Part shown: in pieces, positions 18,306 through 26,947 of the stretch
Position numbering within the stretch: the stretch's first letter is position 1
Layout: every line of letters starts with the position of its first letter
Source: Agromyces agglutinans
GTDB taxonomy: Bacteria; Actinomycetota; Actinomycetes; Actinomycetales; Microbacteriaceae
DNA: 64,000 bases
Assembly (NCBI RefSeq): GCF_009647605.1
Contig: NZ_WJIF01000001.1
Location: 583,801 to 647,800 of the forward strand
Direction: 5' to 3'
Translations under genes and position numbers: made by a program
The notes under the pieces: generated by a model
What the model was told of the DNA's origin: nothing
Databases searched by the model: none
What the model saw: the letters and a program-made list of their open reading frames with translations, nothing else

Positions 18306-18877
18306 GCACGATGGCGGATGCCGCGTCCCCCGGATCCCCGGCTGATGCTCCTTCGTTGTTGTTCGGCAGCGTACGGTTCGACGACGACGCGTTCGACGAC
18401 CTCGCCGCGCCGCTGCTCGCCGAGCCGCCGCATCCGATCAATTGGAACCTGCTGACCGCTAAGGAAGCCGAGATCGAATGGGTTCGCCTCAACCGGTGGG
18501 TCGACTGGCTCCGACGCACATACGGGCTTCCGGCATCCGTCGTCCCACCGCTGTGGCACCGCCACCCCGAGCTCGTCTGGGAACTCTCCGCCCTGCACCT
18601 GCACTGGCTCAGTGCCTACGACCCTGACCAGCACGCCTCCGCACCATTCGGATGGCACCGCGACTTCGCGGACGCGCGCGGCCGCCTCCACGACTGGGTC
18701 GCGACCGCCGGCACACGCCTCGATCGCGACCGACCCACCCGCCAGACTGCCTGGCCCGGCGAACCACCCGCCGCCACCATCGACGACGTCGGGATCACGG
18801 ATCGCAACGACGACTTCGTCGAATTCGTCGTCGCCGACGTCGAACGGCGCCGGGCCGCAGAACGGGATCTGGTGTGA
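18302..18877 (+). CDS. Conserved hypothetical protein of actinobacterial ICEs (DUF4913-like)
   Basis: The 191-residue protein has a conserved core rich in Trp and His: INWNLLTAKEAEIEWVRLNR, WVDWLRRTYGLP and LWHRHPELVWELSALHLHWL. It ends with an acidic tail. Such proteins, some labelled DUF4913, sit beside coupling-protein genes in actinomycete elements; the exact family is recalled, not verified. No catalytic motif is evident. It starts with GTG/ATG-type coupling (GTGA overlap) to the SSB-like gene, so they are probably made together. Confidence 0.65.
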   Translation: MSTMADAASPGSPADAPSLLFGSVRFDDDAFDDLAAPLLAEPPHPINWNLLTAKEAEIEWVRLNRWVDWLRRTYGLPASVVPPLWHRHPELVWELSALHLHWLSAYDPDQHASAPFGWHRDFADARGRLHDWVATAGTRLDRDRPTRQTAWPGEPPAATIDDVGITDRNDDFVEFVVADVERRRAAERDLV

Positions 18878-18971
18878 TCTCGTGCCCCGAAGTGGGGGCC
18901 GGATCTGGTCAGACCGGAGGCGGCGTGCTCATAGCCTGAACTGCGACCCCGTACCCGAACGAGGAGAGCAC

Positions 18972-20453
18972 GTGAGCGCCCCCACATCGCCCGCCGGGTG
19001 GTACCCCGATCCCGATAACAGCACCACCGGCCAGCGTTACTGGGACGGCACCGCATGGACCGAACACCGCGCTCCCGGCTCCGCGGCACCGCAGCCGGCA
19101 CCGGCTTCGACGGCCACGGCGCACCCCACACCCAGCGGAACAGCCACGGCAACGCAGGCCAACCCGTTCCGCCGCGCGATCGCCCTCCTGCTCACCGGGG
19201 TCAAGCGGCTCCTCGGACTCATCGGAGCGTGGTTCCGTCGCCTCAACGTGTGGGGCTGGCTCGCGTTCAGCGTCCTCGCATTCCTGACCCTGGTACTCCT
19301 GCCAACGGTCGGAGCCGGCGGCGGGCTGATCTGGGTCGGGATCATCGCACTGGTCACCGGCATTTACGCGTTCGCGACGAAGCGACCGTCCTGGGCCGCG
19401 ATCGCCGGCCGCAAAGCCGCAGCCGGCGTCATCGCCGGCGGGCTCATCGTCACCGTCCTCGGCGGCACAGCCGCCGCCGGAGCATCCGAACCGACCACCG
19501 AAGCCCGGCCCTCCACCGCCGCGAGCGCGGAACCCTCCCCTGAACCCAGCCGCACACCCAAGCCGACGCCGACGCCGACCGGGGAACCGGATGCACCTGA
19601 AACCGTCGCTGGCTACGACGGCACCGCCGCGGTCGGTGTGGCCGACTCGACCGCAACCCAGGGCACCGCCCTCGCCCTCCTCGACACGTTGCCGATCAAG
19701 GGCCGCGCACCGAAGACCGGATACGACCGCGAAGCCGGGTACGGCACCGCATGGCTCGACGTCGACAGCAACGGCTGCGACACCCGCAACGACATCCTCG
19801 CCCGCGACCTCGAACCCGAAACGAAGTCCGGCCCCTGCAAAGTCCTCACCGGCACCCTCACCGACCCGTACACCGGCAAGACCATCGACTTCGTCCGCGG
19901 AAACACGACCTCCCTCGCCGTGCAGATCGACCACGTCGTCGCACTCATGAACTCCTGGGAGACCGGCGCACAACAGCTCACCCAGGCACAACGCATCAGC
20001 CTCGCGAACGACCCCATCAACCTGTTCGCCGTCGACGGCCCGACCAACAGCCAGAAGGGCGCCGGCGACGCCGCTACCTGGCTGCCCCCGAAGAAGGACT
20101 TCCGCTGCACCTACGTCGCACGCCAGGTCTCAGTGAAAGCCACCTACGGGCTCTGGGTCACCCAAGCCGAACACGACGCCATCGCGAACATCCTCACCGG
20201 ATGCCCCGACGAACCCGCCGTCACCTCCGCATTCACCCCGGTCGCCGCACCCGTCGTCGAACCGGCACCCACGCCGGCTCCTGCGCCGGCACCAGCGCCC
20301 GCACCTGAGCCGGCCCCAGCGCCCGCTCCGGTCGACGTCTACTACGAGAACTGCGACGCCGTCCGCGCCGCAGGAGCGTCCCCCATACGCGCCGGCGACC
20401 CAGGCTACTCCCGCAAGCTCGACCGCGACGGCGACGGCGTCGGCTGCGAATAG
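18972..20453 (+). CDS. Membrane-anchored HNH nuclease: DUF2510, helices, DUF1524-like domain, Excalibur
   Basis: The 493-residue protein starts (GTG 18972, ribosome site GAGGAG at 18961-18966) with a DUF2510 unit, AGWYPDPDNSTTGQRYWDG. Two to three membrane helices lie between residues about 75 and 175, then a Pro/Thr-rich stalk. The extracellular part holds a GmrSD/DUF1524-type HNH nuclease (QIDHVVALMNSWETGA and ANDPINLFAVDGPTNSQKGA). A Pro/Ala-repeat linker leads to a C-terminal Excalibur calcium-binding motif (YYENCDAVRAAG, then DRDGDGVGCE). Catalysis would be outside the cell, degrading nucleic acid. As the last gene before int it is probable cargo or a tool for mating-pair DNA handling. 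A nutritional or defensive DNase is equally possible. Confidence 0.8.
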   Translation: MSAPTSPAGWYPDPDNSTTGQRYWDGTAWTEHRAPGSAAPQPAPASTATAHPTPSGTATATQANPFRRAIALLLTGVKRLLGLIGAWFRRLNVWGWLAFSVLAFLTLVLLPTVGAGGGLIWVGIIALVTGIYAFATKRPSWAAIAGRKAAAGVIAGGLIVTVLGGTAAAGASEPTTEARPSTAASAEPSPEPSRTPKPTPTPTGEPDAPETVAGYDGTAAVGVADSTATQGTALALLDTLPIKGRAPKTGYDREAGYGTAWLDVDSNGCDTRNDILARDLEPETKSGPCKVLTGTLTDPYTGKTIDFVRGNTTSLAVQIDHVVALMNSWETGAQQLTQAQRISLANDPINLFAVDGPTNSQKGAGDAATWLPPKKDFRCTYVARQVSVKATYGLWVTQAEHDAIANILTGCPDEPAVTSAFTPVAAPVVEPAPTPAPAPAPAPAPEPAPAPAPVDVYYENCDAVRAAGASPIRAGDPGYSRKLDRDGDGVGCE

Positions 20454-20657
20454 ACATCTCGCGCGTGCGCGGCAGCGAACTGAATCGCAGCTGCCGGCAC
20501 CGCTGCGATCGGACCGAGCCGTGGCCACCGCAAACAGCGACCCACGAACGAAACGACCAGATCCCGTCGAGCGCTAATGCAGGCCGATTCGACGGTCTGC
20601 CCTGGTAACGAAGGGGATCATGACGAGCGGGGACGGGCGTGAGGCCCATATCGACGC

Positions 20658-21863
20658 CTATGCCCCGAGCACCTCATCCAGGATCTCGGCCGTCACCGGG
20701 TCCACCTGCTCGGCGCTGACCACGTAGCTTCCGCGCGTGATCTGCTCATTCGCATGCCCCAGCAGCCTTGACGCGAGCGTGATGCCCGCGGCGCGCTCCA
20801 CGAGGGTTGCCGATGTCCGGCGATAGATGTGGGTCGTGTACTCGTCGACGTCGACACCGAGCTCCATCAACGACTCACGCTCGTCCGCGATAAACGAACG
20901 GAGCAGCCGCTCGTAGTTGCTGACACTCATCGCCTTCCCCGTCTTCGTTGGGAACAGGAACGCCTCGCCACCGGAATCGGCGAGCGCGAGCCGGTACCGC
21001 ACCGCGGCCGCCGCCACGGAAGGAAGCGCGATGGTGCGGCGCTGGCGCGCACGCTTCGGCGAGTCCTTCCGGTAGATGCCTTCAGTCTTGTTGCTCACGA
21101 CCGTCCCGCTGACCACGAGCGTCGGTGGACTGCTGGTGATGTCGACATCGCACCGCCGCAGCGCCAGGCACTCGCCGATGCGAAGCGAAGTGCCGAGCAT
21201 GATGTCCATCCCGTCGACGAGGGCTCGGTAATTCGGCCTGGGCCCGTCTGGACGCCTCTCGCGCCACTTCTTCATCAGGTTCCGAACGCCCGAGATCTGC
21301 TCAGTGGTGAGCACGGAATCCTTCTTCGCCGACGTGGGCAGGCGCTGGACATCGCGCACCGGGTTTCGGGGCAGCGCATCGTCGCGGACCGCGTACCCGC
21401 ACAGCAGGCTGAGCACCGTCCGCGCTCGACGTGCCTTCGAGATCGATTCGGTCTGCAGGATGTCCTGAATCATGCGGTCGCACCGGCCCACGGTGAGCTG
21501 CTCGAAGCGGACCGCACCGAAGCGGGGGACGATAATCATCCGGGCCGCGGTCTCATAGACCTCGTACGTCGAGAAGGAGAGGCTCCCAGCTTTGGCGCGT
21601 GCGCGCACCTGCTCCAGCCAGCGTTCGACGCCCTGGGCGATGGTGCTGTCAGGCGTCAGCCCGCTGCCTCCACCGGTGCTGAAACAGGCTGCTTTGCGCT
21701 CGAGCGCCGCGCGCGCCCCTTCCTCGGTGTCGCCGCTGGCACGGAGCCGCTGCAGGGCGCCGCTGTCATCCCTCGTGGCTCCTCGTGCCTGGTACTTGCC
21801 GCTCGCGAGCCGGCTGACGTTGATGACACCGAGCTCGCCCGGTCGAGTCTGTGGTCTAGCCAT
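20658..21863 (-). CDS. int: Tyrosine recombinase integrase of the ICE
   Basis: The 401-residue phage-type integrase has an arm-type binding N-terminus, a SAM-like core-binding domain (residues about 75-165) and a catalytic domain with R228 (TSLRIGE), H345-R348 (HIYRR), H370 (LLGHAN) and nucleophile Y380 (GSYVV). It integrates and, with the excisionase, excises the element at the tRNA-Gln attachment site. It starts eight bases inside the end of the xis gene, so both are cotranscribed. All signature residues are present, so the enzyme looks intact and the ICE may be mobile. Confidence 0.93.
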   Translation of the reverse strand: MARPQTRPGELGVINVSRLASGKYQARGATRDDSGALQRLRASGDTEEGARAALERKAACFSTGGGSGLTPDSTIAQGVERWLEQVRARAKAGSLSFSTYEVYETAARMIIVPRFGAVRFEQLTVGRCDRMIQDILQTESISKARRARTVLSLLCGYAVRDDALPRNPVRDVQRLPTSAKKDSVLTTEQISGVRNLMKKWRERRPDGPRPNYRALVDGMDIMLGTSLRIGECLALRRCDVDITSSPPTLVVSGTVVSNKTEGIYRKDSPKRARQRRTIALPSVAAAAVRYRLALADSGGEAFLFPTKTGKAMSVSNYERLLRSFIADERESLMELGVDVDEYTTHIYRRTSATLVERAAGITLASRLLGHANEQITRGSYVVSAEQVDPVTAEILDEVLGA

Positions 21864-22056
21864 GCCGCTGATCGCCCGCCCATCTGAGGACGTCGGCCAG
21901 GTCGTAGCGGACGTGCCTGCCGAGCTTCAGGAACGGGGGCCCGGCGTGCGTGAGTCGCCAGTCCTCGAGTGTGCGTTCGGGCAGGCGGAGCAGCTCGGCG
22001 AGTTCGTGCTGGGTGAGGAAGCTGGGCGCGGCTGGCGTCGTCGCGGTCTCGTTCAT
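21856..22056 (-). CDS. xis: Excisionase/MerR-like HTH protein
   Basis: The 66-residue DNA-binding protein carries a winged HTH of the BldC/excisionase type: FLTQHELAELLRLPERTLED, WRLTHAGPPFLKLGRHVRY and DLADVLRW. It acts as the recombination directionality factor with Int at the attachment site. The ATG is at 22056; longer upstream frames have no support. The stop overlaps the int start by eight bases. It lies 194 bases from the tRNA, leaving space for arm-type sites. Confidence 0.85.
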   Translation of the reverse strand: MNETATTPAAPSFLTQHELAELLRLPERTLEDWRLTHAGPPFLKLGRHVRYDLADVLRWAGDQRHG

Positions 22057-22130
22057 GCCACGTAGGTGCACGAGTCGAGTCCGGGCCGATCGGCCGGCGT
22101 CGGTGACGCTCCGTAGCAACCGGTAGGACA

Positions 22131-22178
22131 CGACGCGCATGACGCGTCGAGGAGGGTTTCTGGTCTCGTTTCTGGTCT
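22131..22178. repeat. Candidate recombinase binding sites: inverted repeat and two direct repeats
   Basis: Between xis and tRNA-Gln there is a perfect inverted repeat CGACGCG-5 nt-CGCGTCG (22131-22149). Next to it is the direct repeat TTTCTGGTCT at 22157-22166 and 22169-22178, spaced 12 bases, about one helical turn. Short direct repeats beside an att site commonly are arm-type sites for Int or Xis sites. The function is inferred from position. Confidence 0.45.
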
Positions 22179-22252
22179 TTCGCCTCGAAACGCGACGGTG
22201 ATGGACGATGGGCAAAGGGTGACTTTGCCGCGGAATTCCGCCCCTGTTATGG

Positions 22253-22324
22253 CTGGGGTACCTGGACTCGAACCAAGAACAACTGAACCAGAATCAGCCG
22301 TGTTGCCAATTACACCATACCCCA
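22253..22324 (-). tRNA. tRNA-Gln(CTG), ICE integration site
   Basis: The minus strand folds as a 72-base tRNA: acceptor TGGGGTA pairs with TACCCCA, the anticodon loop TTCTGGT gives CTG, and the T arm is CTTGG-TTCGAGT-CCAGG. Discriminator G is followed by an encoded CCA (22250-22252 on the plus strand). The 3' end faces the integrase module, so the ICE attachment site should overlap the T arm and acceptor end. Confidence 0.93.
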
Positions 22325-22395
22325 ATGGCCTGAAACCGAGGTCTCGGGCCGACATGTAACTCTAGCCCAGCTCTGCCGAACGGCCAAACTGAGCC

Positions 22396-22427
22396 GGTCT
22401 CGATACGCTGGGCGCGCCTACTCGACC
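22396..22427. repeat. Partial copy of a REP-like element overlapping the gltX stop
   Basis: The bases read GGTCTCGATACGCT then a divergent centre and CTCGACCGAC. This matches the right arm of the larger inverted element at 42013-42080. It covers the last codons and stop of gltX and may contribute to its 3' end or terminator. Confidence 0.45.
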
Positions 22428-23950
22428 GACGGCGCCGCCGCCAGCACCCCCACCAGCCGGTCGACCCGCGCGAGCGAGTCGGCCTTGCCGAGGATCTGCA
22501 TCGACTCGAACAGCGGCGGCGAGACTCGCCGTCCCGAGATCGCGACGCGCACGGGGCCGAAGGCCACGCGCGGCTTCAGGCCGAGCCCGTCGATGAGTGC
22601 GGCGCGCAGCGCCTCCTCGATCTCGGCGGTGGCCCAGGCCTCCCCCGGGATCCGCTCGAGCGCGTCGCGCGCGGACGTCAGCACCTCGCGGGCGTTGGCG
22701 GGCAGCGAGGCGAGCGCGTCGTCGTCGTGGGTGAGGCCCGAGGCATCCGTGAACAGGAAGCCGAGCATGCCGGGCGCCTCGCCGAGCAGGCCGATGCGCT
22801 CCTGCACGAGCGGCGCGGCCTCGGCGAGGGTCGCCTCCTCGGCGGGCGCCAGCGGCGTCGAGACGGCGCCGGCGGCCTGCAGGTACGGCACGGTGCGGGC
22901 GGCGAAGTCGGCGGGCGCGAGCAGGCGGATGTGGTCGCCGTTGATCGACTCGGCCTTCTTCTGGTCGAATCGCGCGGGGTTCGGGTTGACGTTCGCGACG
23001 TCGAACGCCTCGACGAGCTCGTCGCGGCTGAACACGTCGCGGTCGGCCGAGAAGCCCCAGCCGAGCAGGGCCAGGTAGTTCAGCAGTCCCTCGGGGATGA
23101 ACCCGCGATCGCGGTGGTGGAACAGGTTCGACTCGGGGTCGCGCTTGCTGAGCTTCTTGTTGCCCTCGCCCATGACGTACGGCAGGTGGCCGAAGCGCGG
23201 CACGAACGAGGTCGCGCCGATGTCGATGAGCGCGTGGTACAGCGCGATCTGCCGCGGCGTCGACGAGAGCAGGTCTTCGCCGCGCAGCACGTGGGTGATG
23301 CCCATGAGCGCGTCATCGACCGGGTTCACGAACGTGTACAGCGGCGCGCCGTTGGGGCGCACGACGACGAAGTCGATGGTCGACCCGACCGGGAAGTCGA
23401 TGCGTCCGCGCACGAGGTCGTCGAAGCCGAGGTCGACCTCGGGCACGCGCAGGCGCAGCGCCGGCTCGCGGCCTTCGGCGCGGAACGCGGCTCGCTGCTC
23501 GTCGGTGAGGTCGCGGTCGAAGTTGTCATAGCCGAGCTGCTTGGGCCGGCCGTTCGCCGCGTTGCGCGCGTCGATCTCCTCGGCCGTCGAGAAGCTCTCG
23601 TAGAGGTGCCCGGCCGCCTTCAGTCGCTCGATGAGGTCGGTGTAGATCTCGCCGCGCTGCGACTGCCGGTACGGGCCGTGCGGGCCGCCGACGCCGACGC
23701 CCTCGTCCCAGTCGAGACCGAGCCACGTCAGCGCGTCGAGGATCTGCTCGTAGCTCTCTTCGCTGTCGCGCGCGGCGTCGGTGTCTTCGATGCGGAAGAC
23801 GAAGGTGCCGCCCGTGTGCCGGGCGTACGCCCAGTTGAAGAGCGCGGTGCGCACCAGGCCGACGTGCGGCGTGCCGGTGGGCGAGGGGCAGAAGCGCACG
23901 CGGACGTCGCTGCCGGTGGCGGTGGTCGTGGGGTGGGCCGTGTCAGACAT
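22418..23950 (-). CDS. gltX: Glutamyl-tRNA synthetase
   Basis: The 510-residue class I synthetase carries the HIGH-type motif PTGTPHVG near residue 20 and the KMSKS-type motif KKLSKRD near 250. The Glu-specific core [17 protein letters not shown] lies between. It charges tRNA-Glu (and tRNA-Gln for the amidation route if no GlnRS exists). ATG 23950 is preferred to TTG 23959 because the extra residues are not conserved. The start overlaps the end of the LysR gene by eight bases, an uncommon coupling. The final residues overlap a REP-like sequence. Confidence 0.97.
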   Translation of the reverse strand: MSDTAHPTTTATGSDVRVRFCPSPTGTPHVGLVRTALFNWAYARHTGGTFVFRIEDTDAARDSEESYEQILDALTWLGLDWDEGVGVGGPHGPYRQSQRGEIYTDLIERLKAAGHLYESFSTAEEIDARNAANGRPKQLGYDNFDRDLTDEQRAAFRAEGREPALRLRVPEVDLGFDDLVRGRIDFPVGSTIDFVVVRPNGAPLYTFVNPVDDALMGITHVLRGEDLLSSTPRQIALYHALIDIGATSFVPRFGHLPYVMGEGNKKLSKRDPESNLFHHRDRGFIPEGLLNYLALLGWGFSADRDVFSRDELVEAFDVANVNPNPARFDQKKAESINGDHIRLLAPADFAARTVPYLQAAGAVSTPLAPAEEATLAEAAPLVQERIGLLGEAPGMLGFLFTDASGLTHDDDALASLPANAREVLTSARDALERIPGEAWATAEIEEALRAALIDGLGLKPRVAFGPVRVAISGRRVSPPLFESMQILGKADSLARVDRLVGVLAAAPSVE

Positions 23951-25037
23951 CGTCGTCAATGCTACCGACCGCGGCTGCGGCGCGTCCGCCGGGATCGAGC
24001 GCTTCGAGCGCCCGCAGCGCGGCGGCGACCGCGGGCACCCGCTCGGCGCCCTTCGCGGTCACGAGGTGCAGCGATCGCACGTCTTCGCGCGCGGTCGGGC
24101 GCACCACGACGCCCGGATGCCTCGGCGTCGCGCGGAGCGCGAGGGCCGGCAGCAGCGCGACCCCGAGCCCCTGCGCCACCATGCCCTCGACGGCGACGAA
24201 GTTGTCGGTCTCGAACGCGATGCGCGGCGCGAATCCCGCCGCGGCCGCGAGCTCGAGCAGGTGGCCGCGGCAGCGGGGGCACCCCGCGATCCACGGGTCG
24301 TCGGCGAGGCGTTCGAGCGGCACGTCGTCGAGACCGGCGAGCGGATGCCCCGCCGGCAGCACGAGGCGGATCGGTTCGTCGCCGAACGCCCGCACGGCGA
24401 GCCCCCGGGCGCTCGCGCGGTGCGGATCGTCGCGGTCGCCGGGGTAGCTGAATGTGATCGCGAGGTCGGCCCGGTTCTCGCGGACGGCCTCGACCGCCTC
24501 GGGCGGTTCGGCCTCGACGAACGTGATCGCGACGCCCGGATGCCTCGCGCCGAGGCTCGCGATCAACTCGGGTACGAGGGTGGGCGACGCCGATGGGAAG
24601 GCGACGAGGCGCAGGCGCCCGGCACGCAGGCCCTTGAGTTCCGCGAGCTCGCCGGCCGCCGCTTCGAGCGACGTCGTGACGGCGCGCGCGTGCCTGGCGA
24701 TCACGCGGCCCGATTCGGTGAGCCGGATGCCACGGCCCGCGCGTTCGACGAGCGCCACGCCGGTGCGCTCCTGGAACCGGCGCACCTGCTGGCTGACCGC
24801 GGGCTGGCTGTACCCGAGCGCGGCCGCGGCGGCGGTGAGCGACCCGTGCGCGGCGATCGCGTGCACGACGCGCACGGTCTGCAGGTCGATCGCCGCGGCG
24901 AGCCGCTGCGTCGCCTCATCGGCCGGGGCATCCGTCGGGGCCAGCGCGGTGGAGGCGGCGCCAGCCGACGAGGCTTCCGCGGGCGAGGCATCCGTCATCG
25001 AGGCATCCGTCATCGAGGCATCATAACGAATCGGCAT
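23943..25037 (-). CDS. LysR-family transcriptional regulator
   Basis: The regulator of about 364 residues has the LysR HTH ([20 protein letters not shown], then [18 protein letters not shown]) and a periplasmic-binding-like effector domain ([19 protein letters not shown]). An unusual N-terminal extension of about 45 residues, Ala/Ser/Asp-rich with MTDAS repeats, precedes the HTH. The true start may therefore be further inside, or at 25049. The C-terminal half includes a CPRC pair ([12 protein letters not shown]), possibly metal or redox linked. It is divergent from a class V aminotransferase, which is the likely target, and it overlaps gltX downstream. Confidence 0.88.
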   Translation of the reverse strand: MPIRYDASMTDASMTDASPAEASSAGAASTALAPTDAPADEATQRLAAAIDLQTVRVVHAIAAHGSLTAAAAALGYSQPAVSQQVRRFQERTGVALVERAGRGIRLTESGRVIARHARAVTTSLEAAAGELAELKGLRAGRLRLVAFPSASPTLVPELIASLGARHPGVAITFVEAEPPEAVEAVRENRADLAITFSYPGDRDDPHRASARGLAVRAFGDEPIRLVLPAGHPLAGLDDVPLERLADDPWIAGCPRCRGHLLELAAAAGFAPRIAFETDNFVAVEGMVAQGLGVALLPALALRATPRHPGVVVRPTAREDVRSLHLVTAKGAERVPAVAAALRALEALDPGGRAAAAVGSIDDDV

Positions 25038-25046
25038 GTTTCCGAT
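25030..25046. promoter_or_regulatory. Possible LysR operator between LysR and aminotransferase genes
   Basis: The perfect dyad ATCGG-7 nt-CCGAT spans the start codon of the LysR gene, in the 57-base divergent gap. Its dimensions fit a LysR-type half-site pair (dyad around a T-N11-A core with slightly longer spacing). Autoregulation and control of the aminotransferase would follow. Short arms keep confidence low. Confidence 0.35.
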
Positions 25047-25094
25047 CACTCATCTGCCGTTGTCGAATGAATGCGCCGAGCGCACACTGGCAGC

Positions 25095-26126
25095 ATGCCT
25101 GACCTGCGATCCCGATTCACCGCCGGCCGCGGTTACCTCGCGGCCTGCACACTCGGCCTGCCGACGCTCGAGACGCACGCCGCCGTCGCCCGCGACCTCG
25201 AGCGCTGGGCCGCGGGCTCGGCGAACGCCGGCGAATACTCGAAGGTCGTCGAGCGAGCCCGCGGCCACGCCGCGACCCTGCTCGGCGCTGAGGAGGAGCA
25301 GGTCGCCGTCGGCTCGCAGGTCTCGGTGTTCGCCGGCCTCGTGGCGGCCTCCGCCCCGGCCGGCGCGGAGGTGCTCTGCATCGACGGCGACTTCAGCTCG
25401 ATCGTCGGGCCGTTCCTCGCGCGCGGCGACCTGCGCGTGCGACACGTCCCGGCCGACCGGCTCGCCGACGAGATCCGCCCGACCACCGCGATCGTCTCGG
25501 CGTCGCTCGTGCAGTCGGCGTCGGGCGAGGTGCTCGACGCGGCATCCGTCGCGAAGGCGGCGCGCGACGCCGGTGCACTGCTGCTCATCGACACGACCCA
25601 GGCGACCGGCTGGATGCCGACCGACGCGCTCGACGCCGACGTCATCGTCTGCCATGCGTACAAGTGGCTCTCCGCACCGCGCGGCGCGGCATTCGCGGCG
25701 TTCAGCGACCGGGCCGTCGCCGAACTGACACCGCACACCGCGGGCTGGTACTCGGGCGGCGACCCCTGGGCCTCGTGCTACGGACCCGACCTGCACCTCG
25801 CCGAGGGAGCCCACCGCTTCGACGTCTCCCCCGCGTGGCACGCCTGGGTCGGCGCCGAGTCCGCGCTCGCGTTCGCGGCATCCCTCGACCTCGACGACGT
25901 ACGTGGGCACGACGTCGGGCTCGCGAACGCGTTCCGCGCGCGGCTCGGGCTCGAGGCATCCGACAGTGCGATCGTCGCGTGGCCGGACCCCGACCGCGCC
26001 GCGCTCAGCGCGCTCGAGGCTGCCGGCATCACCGCGTCGGGGCGCGCCGGCAACGCGCGGGTCGCGTTCCACCTGTGGAACGACGACGAGGACGTCGAGC
26101 TCGCGGCGGCAGCGCTCGGGCGCTGA
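25095..26126 (+). CDS. Class V aminotransferase-fold PLP enzyme
   Basis: The 343-residue protein is in the fold type I, class V family. It has the PLP-phosphate and pyridine contacts (LLLIDTTQATGWM) and the Schiff-base lysine in CHAYKWLSAPRGAAF. Small-domain length and motifs resemble kynureninase/EgtE/cysteine-desulfurase-like members rather than NifS itself; no desulfurase catalytic cysteine is obvious. The substrate is unknown. ATG 25071 is an alternative start. It is transcribed divergently from a LysR gene, the probable regulator, and converges on an FAH-family gene. Confidence 0.8.
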   Translation: MPDLRSRFTAGRGYLAACTLGLPTLETHAAVARDLERWAAGSANAGEYSKVVERARGHAATLLGAEEEQVAVGSQVSVFAGLVAASAPAGAEVLCIDGDFSSIVGPFLARGDLRVRHVPADRLADEIRPTTAIVSASLVQSASGEVLDAASVAKAARDAGALLLIDTTQATGWMPTDALDADVIVCHAYKWLSAPRGAAFAAFSDRAVAELTPHTAGWYSGGDPWASCYGPDLHLAEGAHRFDVSPAWHAWVGAESALAFAASLDLDDVRGHDVGLANAFRARLGLEASDSAIVAWPDPDRAALSALEAAGITASGRAGNARVAFHLWNDDEDVELAAAALGR

Positions 26127-26182
26127 CGCCGCGATGGCCGCGTTGCGGCCCGCGCTCGGCGATCGGGCTTCAGCGCACGCGC

Positions 26183-26947
26183 TCAGCGCACCGGGTTCGA
26201 CAGCGCGCCGAGTCCTTCGACGCGCACCTCGACCGTGTCGCCCGACACGATCGGGCCGACGCCCGCGGGCGTTCCCGTGAGGATCACGTCGCCAGGCAGC
26301 AGCGTGAACACCGCCGACGCGTAGGCGATGATCGCGGGGATCGAGTGCACCATGTCGGAGAGGCGACCCTGCTGGCGCACCTCGCCGTTCACGCTCGTCT
26401 CGATGGTGCCGTTCGCGAGGTCGACGTCGGTGTCGATGATCGGGCCGAGCGGGCAGAACGTGTCGAAGCCCTTCGCGCGCGTCCACTGCCCGTCGGAGCG
26501 CTGCAGGTCGCGCGCGGTCACGTCGTTCGCGATCGTGTAGCCGAAGATCACGTCGTCGGCATCCTCTTCACGCACGTGGCGCGCAATGCTGCCGATCACG
26601 ACGGCGAGCTCGCCCTCGAACTCGACCCGCTCGGACTGCCGCGGCAGCACGATGGCGTCGCCGGGGCCGACCACCGAGGTGTTCGGCTTCAGGAACAGCA
26701 GCGGCTCGGCAGGCGCCTCGTTGCCGAACTCGGCCGCGTGCTCGCGATAGTTGCGCCCGACCGCGACCACCTTCGACCGCGGGATCACGGGCGCCAACAG
26801 CTTCGCCTCGCCCATCGGCACGCGTTCACCGGTCGTCTCGAACCCGGCGAACAGCGGGTCGGCCTTCAGCACGACGAGCTCGTTCTCCTCCTCGTCGACG
26901 ATCCCGAACGAGATGGACTCACCATGGCTGAACCGCGCGACCTTCAT
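26183..26947 (-). CDS. Fumarylacetoacetate hydrolase (FAH) family protein
   Basis: The 254-residue protein has the FAH fold signature: [15 protein letters not shown], metal ligands in [12 protein letters not shown] and [11 protein letters not shown], and the C-terminal [14 protein letters not shown]. Members hydrolyse acylpyruvates, oxaloacetate-like diketo acids or isomerise homoprotocatechuate products; the exact substrate is not predictable. Length matches the short FAHD1-like group. The start codon overlaps the stop of the zincin-like gene upstream (ATGA). A 58-base copy of its first codons lies at 28537-28594. Confidence 0.9.
   Translation of the reverse strand: MKVARFSHGESISFGIVDEEENELVVLKADPLFAGFETTGERVPMGEAKLLAPVIPRSKVVAVGRNYREHAAEFGNEAPAEPLLFLKPNTSVVGPGDAIVLPRQSERVEFEGELAVVIGSIARHVREEDADDVIFGYTIANDVTARDLQRSDGQWTRAKGFDTFCPLGPIIDTDVDLANGTIETSVNGEVRQQGRLSDMVHSIPAIIAYASAVFTLLPGDVILTGTPAGVGPIVSGDTVEVRVEGLGALSNPVR
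26887..26944. repeat. 58-bp direct repeat, copy 1 (start of FAH gene)
   Basis: These bases, covering codons 2 to about 20 of the FAH gene, are identical to 28537-28594 in the same orientation. The two copies flank the zincin-like gene. The sequence diverges immediately outside both copies. Confidence 0.9.

Larger units (their letters stand above)
1..22260. mobile_element. Right part of an integrative conjugative element inserted at tRNA-Gln
   Basis: The segment carries a nearly complete actinobacterial type IV secretion set (VirB4, VirD4/TraG, VirB6-like, SCO6880-type, VirB2-like, peptidoglycan hydrolase), ParB, SSB and DprA-like proteins. It ends with an excisionase and tyrosine integrase pointing away from the transfer genes and lying against the 3' end of a tRNA-Gln gene. 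That layout is classic for tRNA-targeted ICEs. No relaxase or left attachment repeat is seen, so the left end lies upstream of the window. The exact right boundary is inferred to fall within the last bases of the tRNA (about 22250-22275). Cargo appears to be a Fic/Doc gene and a restriction-modification island. Confidence 0.85.

Noticed and set aside
24960..25027. Short repeats GAGGCATCCGTCATC in the LysR 5' region, considered as a CRISPR or regulatory array
   Set aside because: They are in-frame MTDAS codon repeats in the LysR N-terminal extension, without spacers.
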